From NCBI GenBank assembly GCA_024401495.1, contig JAKSKW010000005.1, positions 41,228-105,227 of the forward strand: 64,000 nucleotides of DNA. The letters run 5' to 3'. The stretch is from Paludibacteraceae bacterium (GTDB taxonomy: Bacteria > Bacteroidota > Bacteroidia > Bacteroidales > Paludibacteraceae). Positions 51,994-61,503 of this stretch are shown here, one piece after another (within the stretch, counting starts at the first letter, position 1; every line of letters begins with the position of its first letter). The notes under the pieces were generated by a model. The model was given only the letters and a program-made list of their open reading frames with translations. It did not search any database and had not been told where the DNA came from. The translations under genes and the position numbers were made by a program.

Positions 51994-52755
51994 ATCTATA
52001 AGATTTTGTTAGTGCAAAGTTAAGAAATTTTTGGTTTCAAGTTTCATGTTTCAGGATCCATGCCAACCGAAATTCCGTGCCAAAATTTGTTTTCAAATCT
52101 CAAAATTCATTATTAAAAATGAAAATCCGAGTAAAATCAGGAAAGAAACCAAAAATGGTCTGAAAATAATTTGAAAATTTATATTGTTGATTTATAGTTA
52201 AATATGAACTTTTATTGAAATTTTATTAAAAAATGGCACGCGAAAATCTAAAGTTGGCACGGTTTTTGTAATATATATAGTGAACGTCGTGAGACGGATT
52301 CATTTTGTAGTTTAGTCCTAATATTAAATCCTTTTGTGCTACATTAAATGTGTAGTAAAAATAGAGATATTTGAGAAATCAGATATCTCTTATTTTTTTA
52401 TGGGCTTTTTCTTTATACGCTCGGCCTACGGCCTCGCGTTGGGGGGCAAGGGCCCAACAATCAAACATGCGCCCTTTGCAATCCTCATTTTGGACAACTG
52501 CTATATAATCTCCTTCTTTATTAGATGCTCATAATTGTAATAAACTGCAAAATTATTGATTGAATATACAATTATTCACGAAATGAGGTATGTAATGAAT
52601 GTTTGTTAGCACATTTTTGTATAATTGTTAATAAATGCTATCGAAATATTGTAAAATTTTAAAAATTATAACTTACTTTGCAAATTGTTCAATGTGGCAT
52701 AAGTCACAAAAGGAAAAAGAAAAAGGATAATATTAAAGTATAGACTTGTATATCT
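51994..52755. other. Long intergenic region with repeat and promoter-like sites
   Basis: 762 bp, AT-rich, no convincing gene. It contains TTGGCAC-type motifs: CGTGCCAA at 52076-52083, TGGCACG at about 52234 and TTGGCACGGTTTTTGT at 52254-52269 (GG and GT 10 bp apart, like a sigma-54 -24/-12 promoter). It also contains the full dispersed repeat at 52404-52513. The T9SS-type gene at 52756 follows. Confidence 0.6.
52404..52513 (+). repeat. Dispersed ~110-bp repeat, copy A
   Basis: Starts GCTTTTTCTTTATACGCTCG, followed by GCCTACGGCCTCGCG, a variable GGGCAAGGGCCC segment, CCCTTTGCAATCCTCATTTT and ends TGCTATATAATCTCC. The closest copy lies inverted at 55195-55309, about 2.7 kb away. Confidence 0.88.
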
Positions 52756-54129
52756 ATGTTTGCGAATAGTAAGAAAATAATTATGGCCTTGATAGCAGCG
52801 GTCGCATTTGCGATTCCGTCTTTTGCTGTTCATGAGGAATTCTCAGAAGGATATGAGTTCTCGTCTTCTCAGGCCAGCTCAAAGATGCAGGAGCGTCCGA
52901 TGTCATTATATAAAGACGGTAAGGTGGTATTCTTCAGAGGAGACAGTGCCTATATTGCGAAAATCGGTGATACATACGAATTGGTAGATGTCGAGCCATG
53001 TCCTGAATTGCAGGATCTTGGAATCGAAGGTACGTTTGCGTATGATCAGAAGCGTCGCACAATCTATTTCGCAAAGACAGATGAGGTAGGAAACTCTGAT
53101 CTATATGAGTCAAAGTGGATGGGCGGTGTATATACTGAGCCTGTTAAACTTGAGATTCAGGGTTTGAATAAGGTACGTAAGCCAATCAAGGGAAGCTCAA
53201 CAGTGACTGCTGGTTGGACATACCGTTATAATAGAATTTCAGGATTCTTCAACCCAACTATCGCAAAGGGTGGAGATAGAATTTATTTCTCAGCAGATTT
53301 TCCAAAGAAGAGTTTTGGTGGACGCGATATCTGGTATATCGATAGAGCAAAGGCAGTAGACGATGTGCGTTGGAAGATGCCTGAGAATGCAAGTGATAGT
53401 ATTATCCCAATGAACTCAAACGCGCGTGATGATTATGCGTGGTGTTACAACGATACATTGCTATATTTCGCATCTAACCGTGGAGGCGGATATGGTGGTA
53501 TGGATATCTATGTGTCACATTTGAAGACAATCACTCGTGAGACAACAGATACAACTACAGGTCAGGTTACTAAAGAGGAGAAAGAGATTTGGGATACTCC
53601 AATTCATTTGGATTCAGTATTCAACTCAAGTTCAAACGATTACAACATGATAGGTTCTCCAAAGATCTGTTTGTTCATGTCAAACAGAACAGGAGGTAAG
53701 GGTAGTGATGATATCTACCGTCCAGCTCCATTTGTTGCGACTCGTGAGCCAGAGTTGGTGCCAGACTTTACAATTGATGAGCCTAAGGGATTCCACTGGG
53801 TGTTGATGTTCTTCGATTTCAACCAGTCACAGATGAAGCCAGAGTATGAGGCTCAGTTGGATGAGTTGGTAGAGGCAATGAACGAGTTCCCTGGTGCAAT
53901 CTTCGAGGTTTCCGGACATACCGATGCCCGTGGATCTGATACATACAACGTCAAGTTGTCACAGAAACGTGCCGATTACATCAGGGGAATGTTGATTAAC
54001 CGTGGTTTGGATCCAAGCAAGTTGGTATCTGTAGGACGTGGATTCCACGATCCTGTTATTCCAAATGCACAGACAGAGGCTGAGCACGAGCAGAACCGTC
54101 GTGCCGATATTAAGATTTTGAATGAATAA
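52756..54129 (+). CDS. OmpA-family protein with PD40 repeats, T9SS-associated
   Basis: 457 residues. Signal peptide at 1-24 (KIIMALIAAVAFAIPSFA). Residues 40-330 are WD40-like PD40 strands (YFSADFPKKSFGGRDIWYI, LYFASNRGGGYGGMDIY). The OmpA peptidoglycan-binding domain covers about 345-457 (FEVSGHTDARGSDTYNVKLSQKRA, AQTEAEHEQNRR). It lies 20 bp before a PorP/SprF gene, an arrangement common in Bacteroidetes, where the pair helps export or anchor surface proteins. Confidence 0.88.
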   Translation: MFANSKKIIMALIAAVAFAIPSFAVHEEFSEGYEFSSSQASSKMQERPMSLYKDGKVVFFRGDSAYIAKIGDTYELVDVEPCPELQDLGIEGTFAYDQKRRTIYFAKTDEVGNSDLYESKWMGGVYTEPVKLEIQGLNKVRKPIKGSSTVTAGWTYRYNRISGFFNPTIAKGGDRIYFSADFPKKSFGGRDIWYIDRAKAVDDVRWKMPENASDSIIPMNSNARDDYAWCYNDTLLYFASNRGGGYGGMDIYVSHLKTITRETTDTTTGQVTKEEKEIWDTPIHLDSVFNSSSNDYNMIGSPKICLFMSNRTGGKGSDDIYRPAPFVATREPELVPDFTIDEPKGFHWVLMFFDFNQSQMKPEYEAQLDELVEAMNEFPGAIFEVSGHTDARGSDTYNVKLSQKRADYIRGMLINRGLDPSKLVSVGRGFHDPVIPNAQTEAEHEQNRRADIKILNE

Positions 54130-54149
54130 GAAGAGGAGGACGTTATATT

Positions 54150-55094
54150 ATGAAAACGAGATTTTTAGCAATTTGCATAGCTTTGTTTAGTGCAATATCT
54201 GCTTTTGGACAAAGAGACTTGATGCTTTCTCAGCAGTTCTTCTCTCGATTGAACTTCAACCCTGCCGCAACAGGAAACAGCGACGATATCGATTTCTTCT
54301 TGATCGGACGTTGGCAGTGGGCTAACGTTGAGGATTCTCCGAAAGATGGAGTGTTCAATGTAAGCAACTATGTTGAGTCAATTAGATCTGGTTTCGGTAT
54401 CTCAATGAGTTACGACGACTTGGGTATCGCCAACCATACATTCATCTGCAAACCAGCATACGCTTACCATGTAAACATGAATGAGAGTATGTTGCTTTCG
54501 ATGGGTCTTTCATTTGGTTTGCTTTACCATTCATGGGATCCTACAGACCACCGTGTAATTGATCCTTGGGAGGTTGGATTGCCATCTTTCCCTGATGATG
54601 CACAGAAAAAGTTCAGCCCAGATATGGACTTCGGTATGGAGTTGGCTACACCAAAATTGATGTTCGGTGCCTCTATTGTACATATTTTGAACAATGAAGA
54701 AAAGGTTACAACATCAGTTCCAGGCCGTCAGTTCTACTTGTATTCAAGAGCAACTCTTTCTCCATCAGATTTCTTGTCGATCTGTCCTGCCATCGTGTTT
54801 ATGCATCGTAACAAGGTCAACAAGGTTGAGTTGAATGTTCAGGCATTCTTCAACAGAATGATCTGGGGTGGTATCACATATCGTCCAGATGTTGGTTCTG
54901 GTGCATGGTTTGATTCAAATGATTTGACATTCACTGTAGGTATGGAGAAGGGACGTGTACGTTTCGGTTACGCATTCAACCTTGGTATGGGTGAAATCGC
55001 TAAGTTGTCAAAGCAGTCTCATGAGGTTTTGCTTTCAGTCAGAATTCCAAAGAAGAAAGCTAAGTACCAGAGATTCTTGGAAGACGAGGAGTAA
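54150..55094 (+). CDS. PorP/SprF-family outer-membrane protein
   Basis: 314 residues with a signal peptide to about 20 (LAICIALFSAISAFGQ). Starts as typical PorP/SprF: QRDLMLSQQFFSRLNFNPAATG. It goes on as a beta-barrel with closing strands FGYAFNLGMGEIAKLSKQSHEVLLSVRI. The family guides type IX cargo attachment or gliding-type complexes. Pairing with the OmpA-PD40 gene supports one unit. A strong terminator follows. Confidence 0.9.
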   Translation: MKTRFLAICIALFSAISAFGQRDLMLSQQFFSRLNFNPAATGNSDDIDFFLIGRWQWANVEDSPKDGVFNVSNYVESIRSGFGISMSYDDLGIANHTFICKPAYAYHVNMNESMLLSMGLSFGLLYHSWDPTDHRVIDPWEVGLPSFPDDAQKKFSPDMDFGMELATPKLMFGASIVHILNNEEKVTTSVPGRQFYLYSRATLSPSDFLSICPAIVFMHRNKVNKVELNVQAFFNRMIWGGITYRPDVGSGAWFDSNDLTFTVGMEKGRVRFGYAFNLGMGEIAKLSKQSHEVLLSVRIPKKKAKYQRFLEDEE

Positions 55095-55114
55095 TCAAAA
55101 CTTTAGCAAGATAC

Positions 55115-55147
55115 AAAGTGGAGGATCGAAAGATTCTCCACTTTTTT
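55115..55147 (+). terminator. Terminator after PorP/SprF gene
   Basis: AAAGTGGAGGATC ... GATTCTCCACTTT stem with loop GAAA and a T6 tail. Confidence 0.92.
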
Positions 55148-55194
55148 GTTTCAAGTTTCAAGAACATTTTGTCTTGTTTGTTTTGGATATTATA

Positions 55195-55309
55195 GGAGAT
55201 TATATAGCAGTTGTCCAAAATGAGGATTGCAAAGGGCCCATGTCTGATTTTTTTGGCCCTAACCCTCACCAAACGCGAGGCTGTAGGCCGAGCGTATAAA
55301 GAAAAAGCG
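55195..55309 (-). repeat. Dispersed ~110-bp repeat, copy B (inverted)
   Basis: The reverse complement of this region follows copy A closely end to end, apart from the variable middle (GGTGAGGGTTAGGGCC instead of GGGGGGCAAGGGCCC). It flanks the OmpA-PD40/PorP pair opposite copy A. Confidence 0.88.
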
Positions 55310-55338
55310 TGTGTTGAACAACTCGTATATAATTGCCT

Positions 55339-56520
55339 TTATTTTTTGAAATACCTACGGATTCCAATAAGGCATACTACTAAGATGATAGGGAATATAG
55401 ACGCTGCAAGCAATCCACTTTGTATATTCTCACTTGATTTTGTAAAGATTCCGACAAGCGACGGGCCTACTGTACCTCCCACGTCGCCAGCTAATGCAAG
55501 AAGGGCAAACATGGCTGTTCCACCTGATGGTATTCTGGCTGATGTGATGCTGATGGATCCTGGCCACATAATGGCTACTGCAAGACCGTTGATCATACAG
55601 CCCACCAAACTGATGAGTGGAATCGGAGATAAGGATGCTATCAAGTAGGCTGCGAAACAAAGTATTCCAGCCCATGTCATATAGGATGTCAGGTCGAGAT
55701 TCTGACCTTTCTTGGCATACCAAAGTCGGCCAAGTCCCATACAGAAGGCAAATCCACATGGTCCTGCCAAATCACCGATGGCTTTATCTACACCTAACGA
55801 AGCTTCCGCAAACGCCGACGCCCATTGTGCCATCGTGCATTCTGAAGCTCCTGCGGCAACCATCAAAAACAAGAATACCCAAAACATCTGGTTGCAAAGC
55901 AACTGTCCCATGCTCATGCCCTCGGATTCCTCCACAATAGGTTCGATAGGACAAGTGGCGAAATTGATAATGTTGATGAGAGGAATTACCGCCCAGATAC
56001 ATGCCAATATCCTCCAGTTGTCTATGCCGAAGAATGCGAAGAAAAGCGTCGATCCTAGAATCACTCCGACAGCACCCCAACAATAGAAGGAGTGGAGCAG
56101 ACTCATGACGCTCTCTTTATTTGGAAAAGGACATGCTTCAATTATGGGACTGCACAACACCTCTATCAGTCCGCTGCCCACTGCATATACGCAGACGCAG
56201 ATAAGGATTCCAACCATCGGATTGCTGAATAAAGATGGCACGAAAGCCAAGCCAATCAGTCCTAACGCTGACGCTATTTCTGAAATGATGATGCTCTTGC
56301 GGTAGTCGATATTTTTGAATTTCGCACACAGAAAATCCGTGATCAACTGGACAACGTAGAAAACAGCTGGGATAAGAGCCAAACTTGCTAATGAAATTTC
56401 GTATTCACGATGGAAAGCTGTGAATAGGAGTGGGGTGAAATTTGCTACAATTGCTTGTGTTATGAAACCAAGGTAGCAAGCAATTTTTGTTTTGTTGTAG
56501 TCTTTTAGATTATCGTTCAT
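55339..56520 (-). CDS. Major facilitator superfamily transporter
   Basis: 393 residues from the ATG at 56520 (an ATG one codon upstream is equally possible; a TTG at 56559 is unlikely). Twelve hydrophobic helices. The N-terminus is LGFITQAIVANFTPLLFTAF. SMSLLHSFYCWGAVGVILG-like and GLGRLWYAK segments resemble FucP/sugar-type MFS. It is probably a solute importer; the substrate is unknown. It ends 30 bp before the dispersed repeat B and has no clear terminator of its own. Confidence 0.85.
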   Translation of the reverse strand: MNDNLKDYNKTKIACYLGFITQAIVANFTPLLFTAFHREYEISLASLALIPAVFYVVQLITDFLCAKFKNIDYRKSIIISEIASALGLIGLAFVPSLFSNPMVGILICVCVYAVGSGLIEVLCSPIIEACPFPNKESVMSLLHSFYCWGAVGVILGSTLFFAFFGIDNWRILACIWAVIPLINIINFATCPIEPIVEESEGMSMGQLLCNQMFWVFLFLMVAAGASECTMAQWASAFAEASLGVDKAIGDLAGPCGFAFCMGLGRLWYAKKGQNLDLTSYMTWAGILCFAAYLIASLSPIPLISLVGCMINGLAVAIMWPGSISITSARIPSGGTAMFALLALAGDVGGTVGPSLVGIFTKSSENIQSGLLAASIFPIILVVCLIGIRRYFKK

Positions 56521-56632
56521 CATCTCTTTTATCAAACAATCTTCAATATGATTATGCAAAATTACAAAAATATGTAAGCATAGTCAAAAATATAAAATGA
56601 GAAATCCACTTTCCCTTTTCCCGATTTTTTTG

Positions 56633-56640
56633 TATATTTG
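56633..56640 (+). promoter_or_regulatory. -7 box of parC
   Basis: TATATTTG, 28 bp before the ATG, divergent to the MFS gene. Confidence 0.5.
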
Positions 56641-56667
56641 GAGGCAATTTTATGTAATATTTAGTGT

Positions 56668-59355
56668 ATGAGCAAAGAAGACGAGAACATAGATGACCTT
56701 GAGACGGGTGGTGACGTAGAGAATATGGGCCATTCCAACTATGTCGTTACTGATATGAACAGTGAGGATGCGCGTCTGCATCTTGGCGGTATGTATCAGC
56801 AATGGTTTTTGGATTATGCCTCTTATGTGATCACTGACCGAGCTATCCCATATATTGAAGATGGTTTCAAACCTGTGCAACGTCGTATTATGCATACGAT
56901 GAAGACTATCCACGATGGACGTTACAACAAGGTGGCTAATATTGTGGGTCAGGCGATGCAGTATCACCCTCATGGTGATGCGTCTATCTATGGTGCACTC
57001 GTTGAGTTGGGCCAGAAAGACCTGCTTATCGATGCTCAGGGAAACTGGGGTAATATTCTTACCGGCGACGACGCTGCTGCCCCACGTTACATTGAGGCTC
57101 GTCTATCTAAGTTTGCTCTCGACGTCGTGTTCTGTCCGCAGATCACTGATTGGAAGAAGTCATACGACGGAAGAAAGAATGAACCTATCACCTTGCCTGT
57201 AAAATTCCCGTTGCTTTTGGCTCAGGGTGCGACAGGTATTGCCGTCACATTGAAGACGGAGATTATGCCTCACAACTTCAATGAAATCTTGGATGCTGCC
57301 ATCGCCTACCTAAAAGGAGAGGAGTTCACATTGTATCCAGACTTCCCAACTGGTGGTATGTGCGACGTCCAGAGATATAATGATGGAGAAAGAGGTGGTG
57401 TGCTTCGTGTGAGAAGCCATATCAGCAAAATTGATAATAAGACGTTGGTGATCACCGATCTTCCGTATGGAATGAAGACGGATGAGTTGAAGGAGAAGAT
57501 CATCGCTGCCAACGATAAGGGAAAAATCAGTATCAAGAATATCGTGGATGAGACTTCTTCGGAGGTTAAAATCATCCTTCATCTTTCCGATAAGACAAGT
57601 TCGGACAAGATGATTGACGCTCTATATGCGTTGAATATCTGTGAAAAGAGAATCTCTCCTTATTGCAGCGTCATCAAGGATAAACATCCGATTTTCACGA
57701 ACGTATCTGAATTGCTTAAATTCTCTGCCGAGCATACAAAGGATTTGCTTCGTAAGGAGCTTGAGTATGAGAAGGGAGAATTGCTTGAGAAATTGCATTT
57801 CTGCTCACTTGAGAAAATCTTCATCGAAAACCGTATCTATAAGGATAAGGAGTTTGAAAACGCCAAGGATATGGATGCGGCTGTAGCTCACGTCGACAAG
57901 CGATTGAAACCGTTTGTTGCTGATTTTGTGCGTGAGGTGACACGTGAGGATATCCTTCGTTTGATGGAAATCAAGATGCGAAGAATCTTGAAATTCAGTT
58001 CCGACGACGCGGATAAGATCATCTTCGAGATTAAGGAGCAGATTGCTAAGATCGACCACAACTTGAAGAATCTTGTAGAATACACAATCAACTGGTTTGC
58101 GATGCTTAAGGAGAAATACGGTGCTGATCATCCACGTAAGACAGAGATTCGTGTGTTCGACACTGTGGCTGCGGCTAAGGTTGTGGAGGCTAATGAGAAA
58201 TTGTATGTCAACCGTGAGGAAGGCTTCGTAGGATTCGGTTTGAAGAAGGGGGAGGCTGAATATGTTTGCCCATGTTCGGAGATCGACGACGTGCTTGTAA
58301 TCTTCAAGGACGGTAAATATAAGATTGTAAAGGTTAAGGCTAAGGAATATGTTGGCAAGAACATTCTATACGTCAATGTCTTCAAGAAGAACGACAAACG
58401 AATGGTCTACAACGTCGTCTACAGAAACGGTAAACTTGGCCCTACATATATGAAACGATTCTCTATCACTGGTGTCACCCGTGATAAGGATTATGATATC
58501 ACTCAGGGAGAGGCAGGATCTAAGATCCTTTATTTCTCTGCCAACAAGAATGCGGAGGCTGAGGTTATCCACGTTAAGTTGAAACCGAAATTGCGTTTGA
58601 AGGTTGCGGCCATGGATCGTAACTTTGCCGACATCGCAATCAAGGGACGTGCTTCGTTGGGTAAGATGTTGACCAAGAATGAGATCTTCTCAATCACGAT
58701 GAAAGCCAAGGGCTCAAGTACAATGGGCGGCCGAAACGTATGGTTTGATCCGGATGTCCAGCGTATCAACTACGATAACCACGGAGATTATCTTGGCGAA
58801 TTCTTGTCGGAGGATAAGATTCTTGTTGTCACTAAGAGTGGCGAATATTATATGACTGGATTCGAAGATACATTACACTTCCCGGAGAATGTGATGTTTG
58901 TCGAGAAATTGGATCCGGAGAAAGTTTGGACAGTATGCTTGTACGACGCGAATGAGAAATACGCTTATATCAAACGATTCGTGTTCGATGTTACTGCCAA
59001 GCCAACATCGTTTATCGGAGACAATCCAAACAGCAAGATTCTGCTTATATCTCCTACTGTCTACCCTCATTTGAAGGTTAATTTTGGAGGCAATGACGCT
59101 CAGCGCGCTCCAATGGAGATCGATTTCGGAGTCGAGGAGTTTATTGCTGTGAAGGGTGTGAAGGCGAAAGGAAAACGAATCCATCCGTCGTGGGTGGTTG
59201 ACACTGTTGAGGAATTGGAGCCAACAAAGGTGCCAGAACCAGAACCGGAGCCTGAAGAGGAAGAGGTTGAAGACGTTAACGATGACGATAACGATAATAA
59301 TGACGATAACTCAAACTTGCCGACTGATGAAAATGGTCAGTTGACATTATTCTAA
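56668..59355 (+). CDS. parC: DNA topoisomerase IV subunit A (gyrase A family)
   Basis: 895 residues. DYASYVITDRAIPYIEDGFKPVQRR then catalytic Y141 in APRYIEARLS; the rest covers the tower, coiled coil and a beta-pinwheel C-terminal part (from about 560). The last 45 residues are an acidic tail rich in D, N and E. In this tail the DNA (59272-59310) is a run of GACGTT/AACGAT/GACGAT hexamers like the intergenic hexamer tracts. It relaxes and decatenates DNA with ParE. Assignment to topo IV rather than gyrase rests on the family branch and the genome context, so it is not absolute. Confidence 0.88.
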   Translation: MSKEDENIDDLETGGDVENMGHSNYVVTDMNSEDARLHLGGMYQQWFLDYASYVITDRAIPYIEDGFKPVQRRIMHTMKTIHDGRYNKVANIVGQAMQYHPHGDASIYGALVELGQKDLLIDAQGNWGNILTGDDAAAPRYIEARLSKFALDVVFCPQITDWKKSYDGRKNEPITLPVKFPLLLAQGATGIAVTLKTEIMPHNFNEILDAAIAYLKGEEFTLYPDFPTGGMCDVQRYNDGERGGVLRVRSHISKIDNKTLVITDLPYGMKTDELKEKIIAANDKGKISIKNIVDETSSEVKIILHLSDKTSSDKMIDALYALNICEKRISPYCSVIKDKHPIFTNVSELLKFSAEHTKDLLRKELEYEKGELLEKLHFCSLEKIFIENRIYKDKEFENAKDMDAAVAHVDKRLKPFVADFVREVTREDILRLMEIKMRRILKFSSDDADKIIFEIKEQIAKIDHNLKNLVEYTINWFAMLKEKYGADHPRKTEIRVFDTVAAAKVVEANEKLYVNREEGFVGFGLKKGEAEYVCPCSEIDDVLVIFKDGKYKIVKVKAKEYVGKNILYVNVFKKNDKRMVYNVVYRNGKLGPTYMKRFSITGVTRDKDYDITQGEAGSKILYFSANKNAEAEVIHVKLKPKLRLKVAAMDRNFADIAIKGRASLGKMLTKNEIFSITMKAKGSSTMGGRNVWFDPDVQRINYDNHGDYLGEFLSEDKILVVTKSGEYYMTGFEDTLHFPENVMFVEKLDPEKVWTVCLYDANEKYAYIKRFVFDVTAKPTSFIGDNPNSKILLISPTVYPHLKVNFGGNDAQRAPMEIDFGVEEFIAVKGVKAKGKRIHPSWVVDTVEELEPTKVPEPEPEPEEEEVEDVNDDDNDNNDDNSNLPTDENGQLTLF
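59272..59310 (+). repeat. In-frame hexamer tract in parC tail
   Basis: GACGTT, AACGAT, GACGAT, AACGAT, AATAAT, GACGAT, AAC inside the coding sequence, encoding D/N-rich tail residues; it resembles the intergenic hexamer family. Confidence 0.6.
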
Positions 59356-59359
59356 TTAT

Positions 59360-60016
59360 ATGAAGATGAAAAAATTGTGCTTTTTGATTATTGCCGCAAT
59401 GTGTTCGTTCGCGTCGTATGCACAGGATGATTATTACGACGATGATAGCAGTAGCAGCAGCGACGATTATAGCGATTATAGTGATGAAGGTGAGGGTGGA
59501 GGAAATCCATACGGAGATGTCCCCGACCGTTATGAGCGCTTTGCCAACCTATATCCTGGCTGTGAGGATAACGAGGAGTCGGAAATCTTCAGTGCAGAAA
59601 AGAAGAAACCGGGTTTGATCCTTCCTATTTTCCCAGGTGGAGGTGAGGTGGAATTCTCACGTTATGTGTTCCATCGTCAGCAAGGAATTGAGGTTGTCGA
59701 CTCTGTGGCTCCAGGAAAAGGTCCAGATGGTGGCGATTTGCAGTACCTTCTTAAAGGAACAGTGTTGGTAAAGGTTACTATCGACCGTTGCGGTAGAGCT
59801 GTGAATCCGGAGATTGTGAAGAGTGTGCATGAGGATTACGACAATGAGGCTTTGGAAATCATGGGTGATTTGCCGATTTTCAAACCAGGTGAACTTGACG
59901 GTATTCGTGTGAAGGTGGCTTTGTTGGTCCCTGTTTACTATAATCGTACACATCCGAAACCTAAGCGTCCGGAGGATGAGTATTATTACGACGACGATAC
60001 ATATTACGGTTATTGA
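59360..60016 (+). CDS. Exported TonB C-terminal-domain protein
   Basis: 218 residues with signal peptide (LCFLIIAAMCSFASYA) and no membrane anchor. Residues 20-55 are D/S/Y-rich. Residues about 110-200 form the TonB_C fold (LLKGTVLVKVTIDRCGRAVNPEIVKSVHEDYDNEALEIM). The C-terminus is again Y/D-rich (EYYYDDDTYYGY). Without the membrane helix and Pro-rich linker it is not a working TonB; it may be a periplasmic binder. It begins 5 bp after parC, so it is in the same transcript. Confidence 0.8.
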   Translation: MKMKKLCFLIIAAMCSFASYAQDDYYDDDSSSSSDDYSDYSDEGEGGGNPYGDVPDRYERFANLYPGCEDNEESEIFSAEKKKPGLILPIFPGGGEVEFSRYVFHRQQGIEVVDSVAPGKGPDGGDLQYLLKGTVLVKVTIDRCGRAVNPEIVKSVHEDYDNEALEIMGDLPIFKPGELDGIRVKVALLVPVYYNRTHPKPKRPEDEYYYDDDTYYGY

Positions 60017-60038
60017 TAATTTAGTTTTAAAAGAATAT

Positions 60039-60065
60039 GGGCAGGCATCAAACCTGCCCGTTTTT
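60039..60065 (+). terminator. Terminator of parC-TonB_C transcript
   Basis: GGGCAGG/CCTGCCC stem, loop CATCAAA, T5 tail. Confidence 0.88.
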
Positions 60066-60081
60066 AGATAAAGAAATCTGT

Positions 60082-61461
60082 ATGGCAAAACTGAAAAGTG
60101 TCTTTTTCTGCCAAAACTGTGGAAATGAGTCGAGCAAGTGGCTTGGCAAATGTCCTGCTTGCGGAGAGTGGAACACCTTCGTCGAAGAGGTGGTGAATAA
60201 AGCCCCCGCGTCGTCTACAATTAAAAAGGGCGTTTCGATTGTCTCTGCGAGCGACGAGCGTACTCGCCCCGTATTGATTGAGAATATCGAGGTGACGCAG
60301 GAGGTTCGCTTCGACACTAAATGTGCTGAGTTCAACCGTGTGCTTGGAGGTGGACTTGTGCCTGGATCGATGGTGCTGATCGGCGGTGAACCAGGTATTG
60401 GAAAAAGTACATTGGTGCTTCAGGTGGTGCTTAATATAGAAGGCAAGAAGACGCTGTATGTTTCCGGTGAAGAGAGCCTCAATCAGTTGAAAATGCGTGC
60501 GGAGCGACTTGGAACTTACGCCAACAAACAGTGCTATTTTGTAAGTGACAATTCTCTTGAAAGAATCTTCACTCACATAAAGAATGTGCAGCCAGAGTTG
60601 CTGATTATCGATTCCGTTCAGACGATAGAGACGGAGTTGGTGGAGAGTGCGGCAGGAAGTGTGTCGCAGGTCAGAGAATGTGCCGCACAGATTTTGCGTT
60701 ATGCTAAGGAGAGCAACACACCAGTTTTGATGATCGGTCATATCACGAAAGACGGTACGATTGCCGGACCGAAAATTTTGGAACATATCGTCGACACAGT
60801 GATCCAGTTTGAGGGAGACCAGCATTATATGTATCGAATCCTACGTGCCATAAAAAACCGATTTGGAAGCACGTCGGAGATTGGAATCTTCGAGATGCAG
60901 CACAGTGGATTGAGAGAAGTTTCCAACCCATCAGAGATGCTCTTGTCCCACAATAATCTTGGATTGAGTGGTACGGCTATCGGAGCCATGATAGAGGGCA
61001 TCCGACCATTGTTGATTGAGGTGCAGGCATTGGTGAGCACCGCAGCCTATGGTACGCCGCAACGTTCAGCCACGGGATTCGACGTCCGACGATTAAATAT
61101 GTTGTTGGCAGTGTTGGAGAAGAGAGTTGGATTCAAACTCTCGCAGAAAGACGTTTTTTTGAATATCGCAGGAGGATTGAAAGTCAACGATCCAGCGTTG
61201 GATTTAGCAGTGATTAGCGCAATCCTCTCGTCGAACATGGATATAGCGATAGATCCGAGTGTATGTTTGGCAGGAGAGATCGGATTGTCTGGAGAGATAC
61301 GACCAATCAACAGAATCGAGCAGAGAATTCAGGAAGCCGAGAAACTTGGATTCAAAAAAATCGTGATTCCGAAGTTCAAGAATATAGATTTATCCGGACG
61401 ACAGATACAAGTTTTGACGGCGGAAAAAGTGGAGGACGCATTCAAGATACTGTTTGCATAA
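60082..61461 (+). CDS. radA: DNA repair protein RadA
   Basis: 459 residues from the ATG at 60082 (MAKLKSVFFCQNCGNESSK); the frame upstream of it is terminator sequence. N-terminal zinc finger C-x2-C ... C-x2-C (CQNCG, CPACGEW), Walker A GEPGIGKST, KNRFGSTSEIG motif typical of RadA/Sms, and a Lon-type C-terminal domain. It promotes branch migration in recombination. Convergent with ATPase 3. Confidence 0.95.
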   Translation: MAKLKSVFFCQNCGNESSKWLGKCPACGEWNTFVEEVVNKAPASSTIKKGVSIVSASDERTRPVLIENIEVTQEVRFDTKCAEFNRVLGGGLVPGSMVLIGGEPGIGKSTLVLQVVLNIEGKKTLYVSGEESLNQLKMRAERLGTYANKQCYFVSDNSLERIFTHIKNVQPELLIIDSVQTIETELVESAAGSVSQVRECAAQILRYAKESNTPVLMIGHITKDGTIAGPKILEHIVDTVIQFEGDQHYMYRILRAIKNRFGSTSEIGIFEMQHSGLREVSNPSEMLLSHNNLGLSGTAIGAMIEGIRPLLIEVQALVSTAAYGTPQRSATGFDVRRLNMLLAVLEKRVGFKLSQKDVFLNIAGGLKVNDPALDLAVISAILSSNMDIAIDPSVCLAGEIGLSGEIRPINRIEQRIQEAEKLGFKKIVIPKFKNIDLSGRQIQVLTAEKVEDAFKILFA

Positions 61462-61465
61462 AGGG

Positions 61466-61494
61466 TAGAGACGCGAGGGGATCGCGTCTCTATT
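61466..61494. terminator. Terminator between radA and ATPase 3
   Basis: GAGACGCGA / TCGCGTCTC stem (61468-61476 with 61482-61490), flanked by A- and T-rich DNA on both sides. Confidence 0.8.
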
Positions 61495-61503
61495 TATTTT
61501 GCC

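Noticed and set aside
55211..55648. Plus-strand frame across repeat B and the MFS gene end
   Set aside because: Antisense to a convincing MFS gene and built partly from the dispersed repeat.
60037..60081. Longer start of radA
   Set aside because: Those codons lie in the terminator hairpin of the upstream gene.
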